Below are positions 25,870 to 33,425 of a DNA stretch of 64,000 nt, piece by piece. The notes beneath the pieces were generated by a model that saw only the letters and a program-made list of their open reading frames with translations, searched no databases and was not told the origin of the DNA. Position numbers and translations under genes: made by a program. Source of the DNA: Dactylosporangium vinaceum (GTDB taxonomy: Bacteria > Actinomycetota > Actinomycetes > Mycobacteriales > Micromonosporaceae); assembly GCF_019904175.1 (NCBI RefSeq), contig NZ_CP061913.1:7750001-7814000 (forward strand), given 5' to 3'. How positions within the stretch are numbered: the stretch's first letter is position 1; the number at the start of each line of letters is the position of its first letter.

Positions 25870-25960
25870 GGCGGTCCTTCCTCGACGGGTGCCTTCACCC
25901 ATCCCTCGAACGGGACCGCCGGGATCCGACACGGTCGCCGGACTTTTCTCCCGGGCGTCG

Positions 25961-26497
25961 CTACCAGGCGTCGCCGATCCGGAAGTCGCAGGCCAGCACG
26001 CTGCTGTCGGAGGCACCGGCGAGCGGGCCGCCCGCGCCCGGCAGCACGTAGGTGTTGCGGTCGTCGCCGGGCGTCGCGGTCAGGCCCCGGGGCGTGAGCA
26101 CGGCGGTCGTCCCGGGCCACCGGGTCCAGCCGCGCCGGGTGTACAGCCCGGCGCCGGCCGGCCCGGCCGAGAGCGCTCCCAGGTCGTAGCCGGCCCGGAT
26201 GATGCGCTCGGCCTCGTCGAGCAGGGCGGCGGCGTAGCCGAGACGCTGATGGTCCGGGTGCACGGCCACGGCCTCGAGGTAGCCGCCGCGGTGCGGTACC
26301 CCGTCGATGAGCAGCGACCGCTGCACGACGGCGGCGTGCCCGACGATCCGCCCACCGGCCTCGGCCAGGACGTGCAGCCCGCCGAGCGCGTGCGACCAGT
26401 CGGCGTCGGTGAAGCCCGGCCGGTAGGCGGTGTCGATGAGGATGCGGACCTCGGCCCGCTCAGCCGCGGTGAGGTCGGCGGTGTGCACGGTCCTCAT
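25961..26497 (-). CDS. Aminoglycoside 2'-N-acetyltransferase-like GNAT enzyme, AAC(2') family
   Basis: 178 residues, nearly the length of mycobacterial AAC(2')-Ic. Shared positions recalled from that family run the whole length: VHTADL at the start, DWSHALGGLHVL, HAAVVQRSLL, GYLEAVAVHPDHQRLGYAAALLDEAE, LGALSAGP, LYTRRGWTRWPG, TATPGDDRNTYVLP and the ending CDFRIGDAW. Family members acetylate the 2'-amine of aminoglycosides using acetyl-CoA; some actinobacterial versions may have other native roles. Activity on drugs is not shown by sequence. ATG 26497 overlaps the stop of a 51-codon ORF (ATGA). Confidence 0.85.
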   Translation of the reverse strand: MRTVHTADLTAAERAEVRILIDTAYRPGFTDADWSHALGGLHVLAEAGGRIVGHAAVVQRSLLIDGVPHRGGYLEAVAVHPDHQRLGYAAALLDEAERIIRAGYDLGALSAGPAGAGLYTRRGWTRWPGTTAVLTPRGLTATPGDDRNTYVLPGAGGPLAGASDSSVLACDFRIGDAW

Positions 26498-26649
26498 CGC
26501 ATCCGGGCCTTGCCGAGGCTGTCGCGCACGATCCAGGCGACGTCCGGGTCCGTGGACGCGGCCACCCGGTCGAACACCGGGCGGCCGTGCATCGGCTCGG
26601 CGGGCGGGAGCGTTCCCAGCCTCGCCGTGTACTCCGCCCGCCGGCCCAT
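26494..26649 (-). CDS. Short ORF (51 aa), possible HEAT-repeat protein remnant
   Basis: From ATG 26649 a 51-residue frame ends with a TGA overlapping the acetyltransferase ATG by four bases. The product (RVAASTDPDVAWIVRDSLGKAR near the end, less the last residues) resembles the C-terminal helix pair of HEAT-repeat proteins. It could be a small coupled gene or the relic of a longer one whose 5' part is gone. Nothing else is in the region between the VOC and acetyltransferase genes. Confidence 0.45.
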   Translation of the reverse strand: MGRRAEYTARLGTLPPAEPMHGRPVFDRVAASTDPDVAWIVRDSLGKARMR

Positions 26650-26658
26650 GCACCGACC

Positions 26659-27075
26659 TTAGTAGGCCGGCGGGGCGAACGGCTGCACGATCACCAGCCA
26701 GTTGCCGCTGTTGTCGCGGAGCACGGCCTCGACGCCGTACGGGCGGTCCTCCGGCTCCTGCACGAACTCGACGCCCTTGGCGGCCAGCTCGGCGTGGGTC
26801 TTGCGGCAGTCGTCGACCCGCAGGCCGAGCCCGCCCAGGCCGCCCTTGCCGAGCTGGCGGCGGATGAACCCGGCGGCCTCGTCGTCGAGCGGCGGGCCGG
26901 GCTTCATGAGGACGACGTCGAGCTCCGGCTGGTTCGGGTGCCTGACCGTGACCCAGCGGAACTCACCCATCGTGACGTCCTGGCCCGGCTCGAAGCCGAG
27001 CCTGTCGACGTAGAAGTCGCGGGCCTCGTCCTGGTTGAGACAGTACACCGTGACAAGTGAAATGTTCGTGACCAT
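26659..27075 (-). CDS. VOC-superfamily (glyoxalase/bleomycin-resistance fold) protein
   Basis: 138 residues, two beta-alpha-beta-beta-beta modules. The first reads ISLVTVYCLNQDEARDFYVDRLGFEPGQDV, the second GLGLRVDDCRKTHAELAAKGVEFVQEPEDRPYG and ends with LRDNSGNWLVIVQP. The metal-ligand pattern of true glyoxalase I is not obvious, so function is open: isomerase, dioxygenase or drug-binding forms are possible. It is followed by the acetyltransferase cluster and preceded by an AraC-type gene, all on the minus strand. Confidence 0.88.
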   Translation of the reverse strand: MVTNISLVTVYCLNQDEARDFYVDRLGFEPGQDVTMGEFRWVTVRHPNQPELDVVLMKPGPPLDDEAAGFIRRQLGKGGLGGLGLRVDDCRKTHAELAAKGVEFVQEPEDRPYGVEAVLRDNSGNWLVIVQPFAPPAY

Positions 27076-27085
27076 GTCCGGGACG

Positions 27086-27514
27086 CTACCGGGCGTGACC
27101 GGTGCCGCCTTCTCGGAAATTGCGGACCACGCCGGCCATGAACAGCCAGCACCCCGGGATGTGCCCGGCGCCCGCCCCGGCCCAGCGGTTGCGGTACGCC
27201 ACCGGGCTCTCCCCCACGATCCGCGTGAACTTCGCCGAGAACGATCCCAGGCTCGTGAAGCCGACCGCCATACAGATCTCGGTGACCGTCAGGTTCGCGC
27301 TGCGCAGCAGGTCCTGGGCCCGTTCGATGCGCCGCCGGGTGAGGTAGCGCATCGGCGTCTCGCCGTAGCTGTCCTCGAACGACCTGATGAAGTGGTACTT
27401 CGACACGCCCGCCACCGCCGCGACGCCATCGAGCGCGAGCGGCTCCCGATAGTGCCTGTCGATGTGATCGCGGGCACGGCGCAGGTGGGGCAGCAGGTCG
27501 ACCGGCACGGACAC
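27086..27514 (-). CDS. AraC-family helix-turn-helix regulator (short form)
   Basis: 142 residues from GTG 27514 (GTG 27508 possible). It consists almost only of the AraC DNA-binding domain: LRRARDHIDRHYREPLALDGVAAVAGVSKYHFIRSFEDSYGETPMRYLTRRRIERAQDLL, then LTVTEICMAVGFTSLGSFSAKFTRIVGESPVAYRNRW (both HTH units). No ligand domain is present. The last ~25 residues (GHIPGCWLFMAGV) are unusual and may contact a partner. It lies 10 bp before the VOC gene, a likely target and operon partner. Confidence 0.88.
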   Translation of the reverse strand: MSVPVDLLPHLRRARDHIDRHYREPLALDGVAAVAGVSKYHFIRSFEDSYGETPMRYLTRRRIERAQDLLRSANLTVTEICMAVGFTSLGSFSAKFTRIVGESPVAYRNRWAGAGAGHIPGCWLFMAGVVRNFREGGTGHAR

Positions 27515-27607
27515 CCGATCACCGTAGCCGCCGCACCCGGCCGGGCGATATCGGTCACGCGGCTTTGGGGGGTGCGCGCAGCGGTGCTCGCCGGGTAGCG
27601 TGGCCGG

Positions 27608-28525
27608 GTGCTCGGCAACCAGAGGTCTCGATACGTCGCCGTGGCCGCAGGCACTGCGGTGCTGCTCGGAGTGCTCCTCGGCGCGACCGCATGCAGTACG
27701 CACAAGCAGGCCGCGAACGGCGCGCAGCCGGCGTATCCGGTCGGCACCCAGCTCAGCGACGGCCCCACGCAGTCGCCGGAGCCGCCGGTCGTGCCCACGT
27801 CGGCCGCGCCGCCGTCACCGTCGGCGACGAAGACCAGCGCGAAGCCGGCCACGAGCAGGACCCCGGCGAAGACCGAGGGCGGGTTCGCCGTCCGGCCGCC
27901 CGGCAACGGTCACGGCCCGGCCTCGTCGCTGTCGCGCACCGGCAACACGAACGTGGCGCTGACCTTCGACGACGGCCCCGACCCGACGAACACGCCGGCG
28001 ATCCTGCAGGTCCTGCGCGAGAACGGCGTCAAGGCCACGTTCTGCCTGGTCGGCTTCCGGGTCCGCGACCATCCCGAGCTGGTCCGCCAGATCTACGCCG
28101 ACGGGCACACGCTGTGCAACCACTCCTGGCAGCACCTGACCGACCTGGCCAAGCGCGACCCGTCGTACATCGACTGGGACCTGCAGCACACGAACGACGC
28201 GATCCACGCGGCGGTCGGCGCGGACGCCCCGATCAAGTACTTCCGGGCACCCGGCGGCAACTTCTCGGCCGACCTGGTCGCGAAGGCCAGGGCGATGGGG
28301 ATGGCCTCGATCTACTGGGACGTCGACCCGCAGGACTGGAACCACAAGCCCGACAAGAACGACCAGTCGCACATCGACCGGGTCATCGCCGAGATCAAGG
28401 GCCACGTCCGGCAGGGCTCGATCATCCTGTCCCACGACAACGCGCAGCCGGACACGATCGTGGCGTATCGGCAGCTGATTCCGTGGATGAAGCAGTACTT
28501 CACCCTGGAGTCCCTGCCGCTCTGA
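27608..28525 (+). CDS. Secreted polysaccharide deacetylase (NodB domain) lipoprotein
   Basis: 305 residues from GTG 27608. A signal stretch ends in a lipobox-like GATAC (Cys29), followed by a Pro/Thr/Ser-rich linker to about residue 110. The NodB domain then shows all metal and catalytic motifs: LTFDDGPDP, NHSWQHL, RAPGGN, WDVDPQDWN and ILSHDN. Such enzymes remove acetyl groups from peptidoglycan or chitin-like GlcNAc chains outside the cell. It is convergent with the kinase gene, with a hairpin between them. Confidence 0.92.
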   Translation: MLGNQRSRYVAVAAGTAVLLGVLLGATACSTHKQAANGAQPAYPVGTQLSDGPTQSPEPPVVPTSAAPPSPSATKTSAKPATSRTPAKTEGGFAVRPPGNGHGPASSLSRTGNTNVALTFDDGPDPTNTPAILQVLRENGVKATFCLVGFRVRDHPELVRQIYADGHTLCNHSWQHLTDLAKRDPSYIDWDLQHTNDAIHAAVGADAPIKYFRAPGGNFSADLVAKARAMGMASIYWDVDPQDWNHKPDKNDQSHIDRVIAEIKGHVRQGSIILSHDNAQPDTIVAYRQLIPWMKQYFTLESLPL

Positions 28526-28529
28526 CCGC

Positions 28530-28547
28530 GGCCGGCACGTGCCGGCC
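28530..28547. terminator. Bidirectional hairpin terminator
   Basis: GGCCGGCACGTGCCGGCC is an 18-bp perfect palindrome in the 24-bp gap between the convergent deacetylase and kinase stops, with extra outer pairing (GACC/GGTC). Its position fits a terminator for both genes. Confidence 0.65.
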
Positions 28548-28549
28548 GG

Positions 28550-29677
28550 TCAGCTCGCCGCGGCGCGCAGCAGGAAGCCGCCACCGTCGCGGCGGCCGAT
28601 GGTCAGGGCGTAGCCGGCCGCGTCGAGGCGTTCGCGGAGGCCGTCGAGGCCGTGGCCGGCGCTCTTCTCGGCGGGCTGGGCGTCGAGGCCGGCCGGGCCG
28701 CGGCCGTCGTCGCTGATCTCGACGGCCGCGCGGTCGAGGCGGACCCAGCAGTGCTTGGCCTCGCTGTGCCGCACGACGTTCGTGACGCCCTCGCGGACCA
28801 CCCAGGCGAACAGCTCCCGGCGGTCCGGGTCGACGGCCTCGCCGGTGACCGGCACGTCGGCCTCGATGCCGGCCGCGTCCAGGGCGCTGCGGGCCGAGGC
28901 CAGCTCGGTGGCCAGGGACATCTCGCGGTAGCCGGCGACGGCCGCCCGCACGTCGGTCAGGGCCTCGCGGACCAGCCGCTGGATGTCGGCGAGCTCCGCC
29001 TCGGCGCGCTCGGGGGCGAGCTGGACCAGCCGGGCGGCCAGCTCGCTCTTCACGGACACGACTGTCAGCGAGTGGCCGAGCAGATCGTGCATGTCACGGC
29101 CGAAGCGGTTGCGCTCGGCCGCGATGGCCAGCCGGGTGATCTCCTCGCGGGCCTCGGCCAGCTGGGCGTTGCGCTGCACGACCCGGGTCACGCCCCACAC
29201 GGCCAGGGCCGCGACCATGACCGCGAAGAGCAGGTCGATAGTGCCGTCCCAGCCCGGCACGACCCGCGGGAGGATGCCGGCGGTGAGGGCCGAGGCGAAC
29301 ACGACGCTCCAGCCGGCCCGCGGCGGGTAGGTGAACACGGCCATGACGGCGATGTACACCAGCGTGGTGAGCCCGGACTCGCCGACGATCAGGGTCAGGG
29401 CCGCGGCGCAGCCGACCATGGCGCCGACCCGCAGGCCGGACGCCGTCGCCGACGGTGGCCGGCCCTCGGACCGGAAGTGCCGGCGGGTGGCCATGAAGCC
29501 GGTGAGGTACACCCCGCAGAAGGCAACGGCGGCGACGAGGCCGACGATGCGCTCCCAGGCCTCGGGGCGGTGCCACGCGTCGAGGATCGGGCCGGCCATG
29601 TAGAACAGCCAGACCGCGGCCCAGAGCCAGAAGAACCTTCCGGCCCCGAGCACGCGGGCGGGCTGAGCGCTGGACAT
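28550..29677 (-). CDS. DesK-like sensor histidine kinase (HisKA_3)
   Basis: 375 residues. Five or six membrane helices in the first ~190 residues act as the sensor. The dimerisation/phosphoacceptor helix reads ERNRFGRDMHDLLGHSLTVV, with His of the MHD motif as the phosphorylation site, as in DesK/LiaS/NarX-like kinases. The ATPase domain is present (EGVTNVVRHS as N box, EISDDGRGP as G1 box, GHGLDGLRERLDAAG as G2 box). It is the third gene of an ABC exporter operon. The NarL-type response regulator that normally follows such kinases is absent here. Confidence 0.92.
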   Translation of the reverse strand: MSSAQPARVLGAGRFFWLWAAVWLFYMAGPILDAWHRPEAWERIVGLVAAVAFCGVYLTGFMATRRHFRSEGRPPSATASGLRVGAMVGCAAALTLIVGESGLTTLVYIAVMAVFTYPPRAGWSVVFASALTAGILPRVVPGWDGTIDLLFAVMVAALAVWGVTRVVQRNAQLAEAREEITRLAIAAERNRFGRDMHDLLGHSLTVVSVKSELAARLVQLAPERAEAELADIQRLVREALTDVRAAVAGYREMSLATELASARSALDAAGIEADVPVTGEAVDPDRRELFAWVVREGVTNVVRHSEAKHCWVRLDRAAVEISDDGRGPAGLDAQPAEKSAGHGLDGLRERLDAAGYALTIGRRDGGGFLLRAAAS

Positions 29678-29697
29678 GCCGAACACGGTATCCGCTC

Positions 29698-30420
29698 CTA
29701 CGCGCGGGCGGTGTCCACGCGGAACCGGCGCAGGGCGATGACACCCAGCACGACGGTCCAGCCGAGCAGCACCACGATGGCCTGGGTGTCGATGTGCCCG
29801 CCGTCCAGCGGGCTGCGGGCGACCTGGCCGGTCCAGTACGACGGCGTGAACTTGGCGATGACCTGCATGGTGTGCGGCATCAGGTCGACCGGCACCCACA
29901 GGCCGCCGAATGCGGCGAGGGTCAGGTTGAGCAGCGCCGAGACCTGCTGGACGCTGTCGGGCTTCGCGAGGTAGCCGACCACGACGCCGAGGGCGGCGAA
30001 CGGCAGCGACGAGAGCCAGGCGCCCACGAAGCACAGCACCCACTCGGCCGCGGTGAGGCGCACGTGCAGGCCGAGCGCGCCGATCGCGAACGTCACGACG
30101 ACCGGCGGGATGCCCATGACCAGCGACAGCAGGACCTTGTTCAGCACGTAGGCGGCGGGCGACAGCGGGGTGAGCCGCAGCGTGCGGTTCCAGCCCAGGC
30201 CGCGCTCGATGGCGATCGTGCCGCCGGCGAACATCGCGGCCGTCATGGCGCCGAACAGGGCCATGCTGACCATGACGTACTTCTTCGCGTCGGGGTCGTT
30301 GCCGACCGAGACCCCGCCGATGATGACGACCAGCAGGGCCGGCATCAGCGTGGAGAAGATCACGGCGCGCTTGTTGCGGATCAGGCGGACCGCTTCGAGG
30401 CGGAGGTAGGTGAGGTTCAC
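29698..30420 (-). CDS. ABC-2 type transporter permease
   Basis: 240 residues with six helices. Features of the ABC-2 family: an N-terminal helix LTYLRLEAVRLIRNKRAVIFSTLMPALLVVI, GTIAIERGLGWNRTLRLTPLSPAAYVLNKVL, then LLNLTLAAFGGLWVPVDLMPHTMQVIAKFTPSYW. The start overlaps the ATPase stop (ATGA). The pair probably exports a drug, lipid or peptide; exporters with a DesK-like kinase often serve envelope-stress or antimicrobial resistance. Substrate unknown. Confidence 0.92.
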   Translation of the reverse strand: MNLTYLRLEAVRLIRNKRAVIFSTLMPALLVVIIGGVSVGNDPDAKKYVMVSMALFGAMTAAMFAGGTIAIERGLGWNRTLRLTPLSPAAYVLNKVLLSLVMGIPPVVVTFAIGALGLHVRLTAAEWVLCFVGAWLSSLPFAALGVVVGYLAKPDSVQQVSALLNLTLAAFGGLWVPVDLMPHTMQVIAKFTPSYWTGQVARSPLDGGHIDTQAIVVLLGWTVVLGVIALRRFRVDTARA

Positions 30421-31310
30421 GCGTGGCTCCCGGCGACGGTCAGGGCGATGAAGGCGTCCTCGAGGTTGCGGCTGGTGACCTCGATGTCGTGCGCGGCGGT
30501 GGCGTTGAGCAGGGCGCGCAGTGCGGCGTCGGAGTCGTCGCAGTGCAGCAGCACCGAGTCGCCGCGCGTCTCGACCCGCTCCACACCGGGCAGCCCGGCG
30601 AGTCCGGCGAGGTCGGCGCCGGGGATCGTGGCCCGGATCGTGCGCCCGGAGACGGCCGCCTTGATCTGCGCGGAGGTACCGTCGGCGATGACCCGCCCCG
30701 AGCGCAGCAGCACGATGCGGTCGGCGTAGTCGTCGGCCTCTTCGAGGTAGTGCGTGGCGAAGAGCACCGTGCGCCCCTGCGCGGTCTCCTCGCGCATCGA
30801 GGCCCAGAAGGCGCGGCGCGTCTCGACGTCCATGCCGGTCGTGGGCTCGTCGAGCACCAGCAGCTCGGGGTTGCTGACGAGGGCCATCGCGAAGCGGATC
30901 CGCTGCTGCTGGCCGCCGGAGAGCCCGCCGACGCGCTGCTTGGCGAACTCGGCGACCCCGGCCCGCTCGACGACCTCGGCCACCGGCCGCGGGTCGCGCT
31001 GCAGGCCGGCGGCGAGGCGCACGGTCTCCTCGGCGGTCAGGTCGGGCAGCAGTCCGCCGGACTGCATGAGCGCGCCGACGGCACCGCGGGCGATCGCCTT
31101 GGCCGGGGCCTCGCCGTAGAGGCGGACGTCCCCGGTGTCCGGCCGCGCCAGCCCGAGCAGCATGTCGATGGTGGTGGACTTGCCCGCCCCGTTCGGCCCG
31201 AGCAGCGCGACGACCTCGCCCCGCCGGATCGTCAGATCCAGGCCGTCGACGGCGGTGACCGGCCCGAACCGCTTGGTCAGGCCGGTCAGCTGGACTGCTT
31301 CGTTCGTCAT
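30417..31310 (-). CDS. ABC transporter ATP-binding protein
   Basis: 297 residues. Walker A GPNGAGKST at about residues 39-47, a Q-loop in ALMQSGGLLPDLT, signature LSGGQQQRIRFAMAL, Walker B LLVLDEPTTGMD, and H-loop ATHYLEEAD are all present. A C-terminal ~80-residue extension (ATIPGADLAGLAGLPGVERVE, ending in LEDAFIALT) is typical of drug-exporting DrrA/CcmA-like ATPases. First gene of the exporter-kinase operon. Confidence 0.95.
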   Translation of the reverse strand: MTNEAVQLTGLTKRFGPVTAVDGLDLTIRRGEVVALLGPNGAGKSTTIDMLLGLARPDTGDVRLYGEAPAKAIARGAVGALMQSGGLLPDLTAEETVRLAAGLQRDPRPVAEVVERAGVAEFAKQRVGGLSGGQQQRIRFAMALVSNPELLVLDEPTTGMDVETRRAFWASMREETAQGRTVLFATHYLEEADDYADRIVLLRSGRVIADGTSAQIKAAVSGRTIRATIPGADLAGLAGLPGVERVETRGDSVLLHCDDSDAALRALLNATAAHDIEVTSRNLEDAFIALTVAGSHA

Positions 31311-31368
31311 GCCCTCAGCATGGCCGCGGATCGATCCGGGTGCGGCTGCATCGCGTCACCCGCACCAC

Positions 31369-31384
31369 CATGACATCTGTCATG
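31369..31384. promoter_or_regulatory. Palindrome CATGACA-TC-TGTCATG upstream of the ABC operon
   Basis: Perfect 7-bp arms around TC, 59-74 bp upstream of the ATPase start, overlapping the end of the YcnI-like gene. ATGACA-n2-TGTCAT is the kind of short dyad bound by NarL/DesR-type regulators, the partners of DesK-like kinases. The identification is by resemblance; the regulator gene itself is not in the window. Confidence 0.5.
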
Positions 31385-32081
31385 AGGTCCCGGAGTTGCG
31401 CCGCCGATACCGGAAGAACAGCACGGCGGCGAGCGCGACCACGACGACGACGGCGAGGGCGACCCACGGGGCGGAGGAACTGTCGCCCTCGTCGTTCACC
31501 GCGTCGGCCGGCTCGGTGATCGCGGTGGTGGCCGCGGCCTCGGTGGTCGGGCCGGCGGCGGCCGAGGTCGCGGGGGCCGACGGGGCGGTAGTGGTCGCCG
31601 CGGGCGCGGCGGCGGCCAGCTTGAGCACGGGCGCCGGGTTGTCGGTCCCGGGCGCGTCGATCCACCTGTCGACCTTGCCGTCGGTGTAGTTCACGAGCGT
31701 CTTGAACGTGAGCTCCTTGGCGTCGGCCGGAAGCTTCGCGACCTTCACCACGTAGTCGGCGTTCTTCTTGGCGGCCAGGGCCGGCCCGCTGACGGTGTAT
31801 CCGTCCGCGTCGGCGGCGAGCGTCCAGCCGGTCGGCCCGGAGACGTACGACACGTCGGCCGGTGCGATCCCGGCCGGGAGCGCGACCTTCACCGAGGCGA
31901 TGCCGGCCTTGGAGCTTTCCCCCTCGGCGCTGAAGGAGACAGTCACGTCGGATGCGCCCGCCTGCGCCTTGTCGGCCTTGACCTCGACGTGGGCGGCGGC
32001 GGGCAGGGCGGTGAGCAGAAGTCCGGCCACGGTGGCGGCGAGCACGACCGGCGCGGTTCTCAGAGCACGGCGAATGAGCAC
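31380..32081 (-). CDS. YcnI-like (DUF1775) copper-associated membrane protein
   Basis: 233 residues. A signal peptide ends in PAAA before HVEVKA, so the mature protein would begin with His31. In YcnI-type proteins that N-terminal His helps bind Cu(II) in a histidine-brace-like site. A beta domain follows (ALPAGIAPADVSYVSGPTGW, ELTFKTLVNYTDGKVDRWID), then a Thr/Ala/Pro-rich linker, one membrane helix (WVALAVVVVVALAAVLFF) and a basic tail. It would be a membrane-anchored cell-surface copper protein. No CopC/CopD or Sco gene is adjacent, so the functional link is by family only. Confidence 0.88.
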   Translation of the reverse strand: MLIRRALRTAPVVLAATVAGLLLTALPAAAHVEVKADKAQAGASDVTVSFSAEGESSKAGIASVKVALPAGIAPADVSYVSGPTGWTLAADADGYTVSGPALAAKKNADYVVKVAKLPADAKELTFKTLVNYTDGKVDRWIDAPGTDNPAPVLKLAAAAPAATTTAPSAPATSAAAGPTTEAAATTAITEPADAVNDEGDSSSAPWVALAVVVVVALAAVLFFRYRRRNSGTS

Positions 32082-32148
32082 GGGACCGATCCTCCACAGA
32101 CGGCAATGATTGCGGTAGTCGCCGCGCGGAGCGAAAAAGTTCCCGTCG

Positions 32149-32913
32149 TCATGCGGGCGTGAGGAAGTGGCCGTCGGCGCGGACGAGTTCGCCCGTCACG
32201 TTGCCGTTCGCCGACGAGCACAGGAAGACCACGACGCGGGCGATCTCGTCGGCCGTGCTGACCCGGCCGGTGGCGGCGGCGCTCGCGGCGGCGCGGAGCG
32301 CCTCGTCCGGGAACTGCCGCTCCCCCGGGACGAACCCGGCCATGACGACGTTGGTGAGCACACCGTCCGCGGCCAGTTCCCGGGACATGGTGCGGGCCAG
32401 ACCGTGCAGCCCGGACTTCGGCGTCGTGTACGGCGCGCTGCCCGGGCGGCCGTCGACGACGAGCCCGGTGGACACGTGCACGATCCGGCCCCAGCCGCGG
32501 GCCCGCATGCCGCCGGCGACGGACTGGGACAACAGATAGGGGCCGAGCAGGTTGGCCGTGAGCGAGTCGCGCATCCGCTGCGCGGGAGCCGTCTCGAAGC
32601 GCTCGCCCGGGGCCGGGAACGGCGGCCAGGCCACGGCGTTGTTCACGAGCACGTCGACGCCCCCGAACGCGTCATGCGCCGCGGTCACCGCGGCGGTGAC
32701 GGAGGACTCGTCGGCCAGGTCGACCCGGACCGCGACGGCGTCGCCGCCGGCCCGCTCGGCGTCGGCCGCCACGGCCTTCGCGCCGGCCTCGTCGCGGTGG
32801 TAGCCGACGGCGACCCGGGCCCCCTCGGCCGCGAACGCGATGGCGACTTCCCGGCCGATGTGGCCCGATGCGCCGGTGACGAGCACCCGGCGGCCCTGCA
32901 GTCCCAGATCCAT
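32149..32913 (-). CDS. Short-chain dehydrogenase/reductase (SDR)
   Basis: 254 residues. Cofactor motif TGASGHIG at residues 14-21, NNAVAWP, catalytic Ser in IVHVSTG, and YTTPK (Tyr/Lys of YxxxK) are present, giving a classical SDR. The glycine after NN is Val, a mild deviation from NNAG. Substrate unknown. It is divergent from a MarR regulator with two operator boxes between them, so it is probably the repressor's main target. Confidence 0.9.
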   Translation of the reverse strand: MDLGLQGRRVLVTGASGHIGREVAIAFAAEGARVAVGYHRDEAGAKAVAADAERAGGDAVAVRVDLADESSVTAAVTAAHDAFGGVDVLVNNAVAWPPFPAPGERFETAPAQRMRDSLTANLLGPYLLSQSVAGGMRARGWGRIVHVSTGLVVDGRPGSAPYTTPKSGLHGLARTMSRELAADGVLTNVVMAGFVPGERQFPDEALRAAASAAATGRVSTADEIARVVVFLCSSANGNVTGELVRADGHFLTPA

Positions 32914-32934
32914 GAAAGCCTCCCCGTTCGGAAT

Positions 32935-32970
32935 ACTTAGCCGGCTAGATAATTACTTAGCCGGCTAAGT
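32935..32970. promoter_or_regulatory. Two tandem MarR operator boxes, 20 bp apart
   Basis: ACTTAGCCGGCTAAGT (32955-32970) is a perfect 16-bp palindrome. ACTTAGCCGGCTAGAT (32935-32950) is the same box with a degenerate right arm. They are spaced exactly 20 bp, two helical turns, on one DNA face. Both lie between the SDR (start 32913, minus) and MarR (start 32997, plus) genes, and the AT-rich GATAAT between them can be a -10 box. Confidence 0.82.
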
Positions 32971-32996
32971 GAAGTCAAGTGGTCTATCGTTCCGGC

Positions 32997-33425
32997 ATGG
33001 CACGGGCGGTCGACCGGGAGTACTCGGTGGCGCTGCAGCGGGCGGCCCGGGGTGCGAAGACGGCCTCCGCGGACGCGTTGCGCGCACTGGGGGTGCACAT
33101 CGGCCAGAACTTCCTGCTCGACCAGTTGTGGCAGCAGGACGCGCTCAGCACCGGCGAGCTGGCCCGGCGCCTCGAGGTCGAGGTGCCGACGATCACCCGG
33201 ATGACGCAGCGGATGGAGGCGGCCGGCCTGGTCACGCGCGTGCGCGACGAGACCGACAGGCGCGTGGTGCGCATCGAGCTCACGGACCTGGGGCGGTCGC
33301 TGCGGACCCGGGTGCCGGAGGCGCTCGACGCCGTCTCGGCGCGGGCGCTGGAGGGCCTGAGCGACGAGGAGTGCCGGCAGCTGATCCGCCTGCTGGAGCA
33401 CGTGGCCGGGAACCTCCGTGCCTGA
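32997..33425 (+). CDS. MarR-family transcriptional regulator
   Basis: 142 residues from ATG 32997. A typical MarR winged helix: FLLDQLWQQDALSTGELARRLEVEVPTITRMTQRMEAAGLVTRVRDETDRRVVRIELTDLGR. MarR dimers bind short palindromes and release them on binding phenolic or oxidant ligands. The operator boxes upstream fit autoregulation and control of the divergent SDR. The 3' end overlaps the next gene by 8 bp, so the kinase gene is co-translated. Confidence 0.92.
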   Translation: MARAVDREYSVALQRAARGAKTASADALRALGVHIGQNFLLDQLWQQDALSTGELARRLEVEVPTITRMTQRMEAAGLVTRVRDETDRRVVRIELTDLGRSLRTRVPEALDAVSARALEGLSDEECRQLIRLLEHVAGNLRA

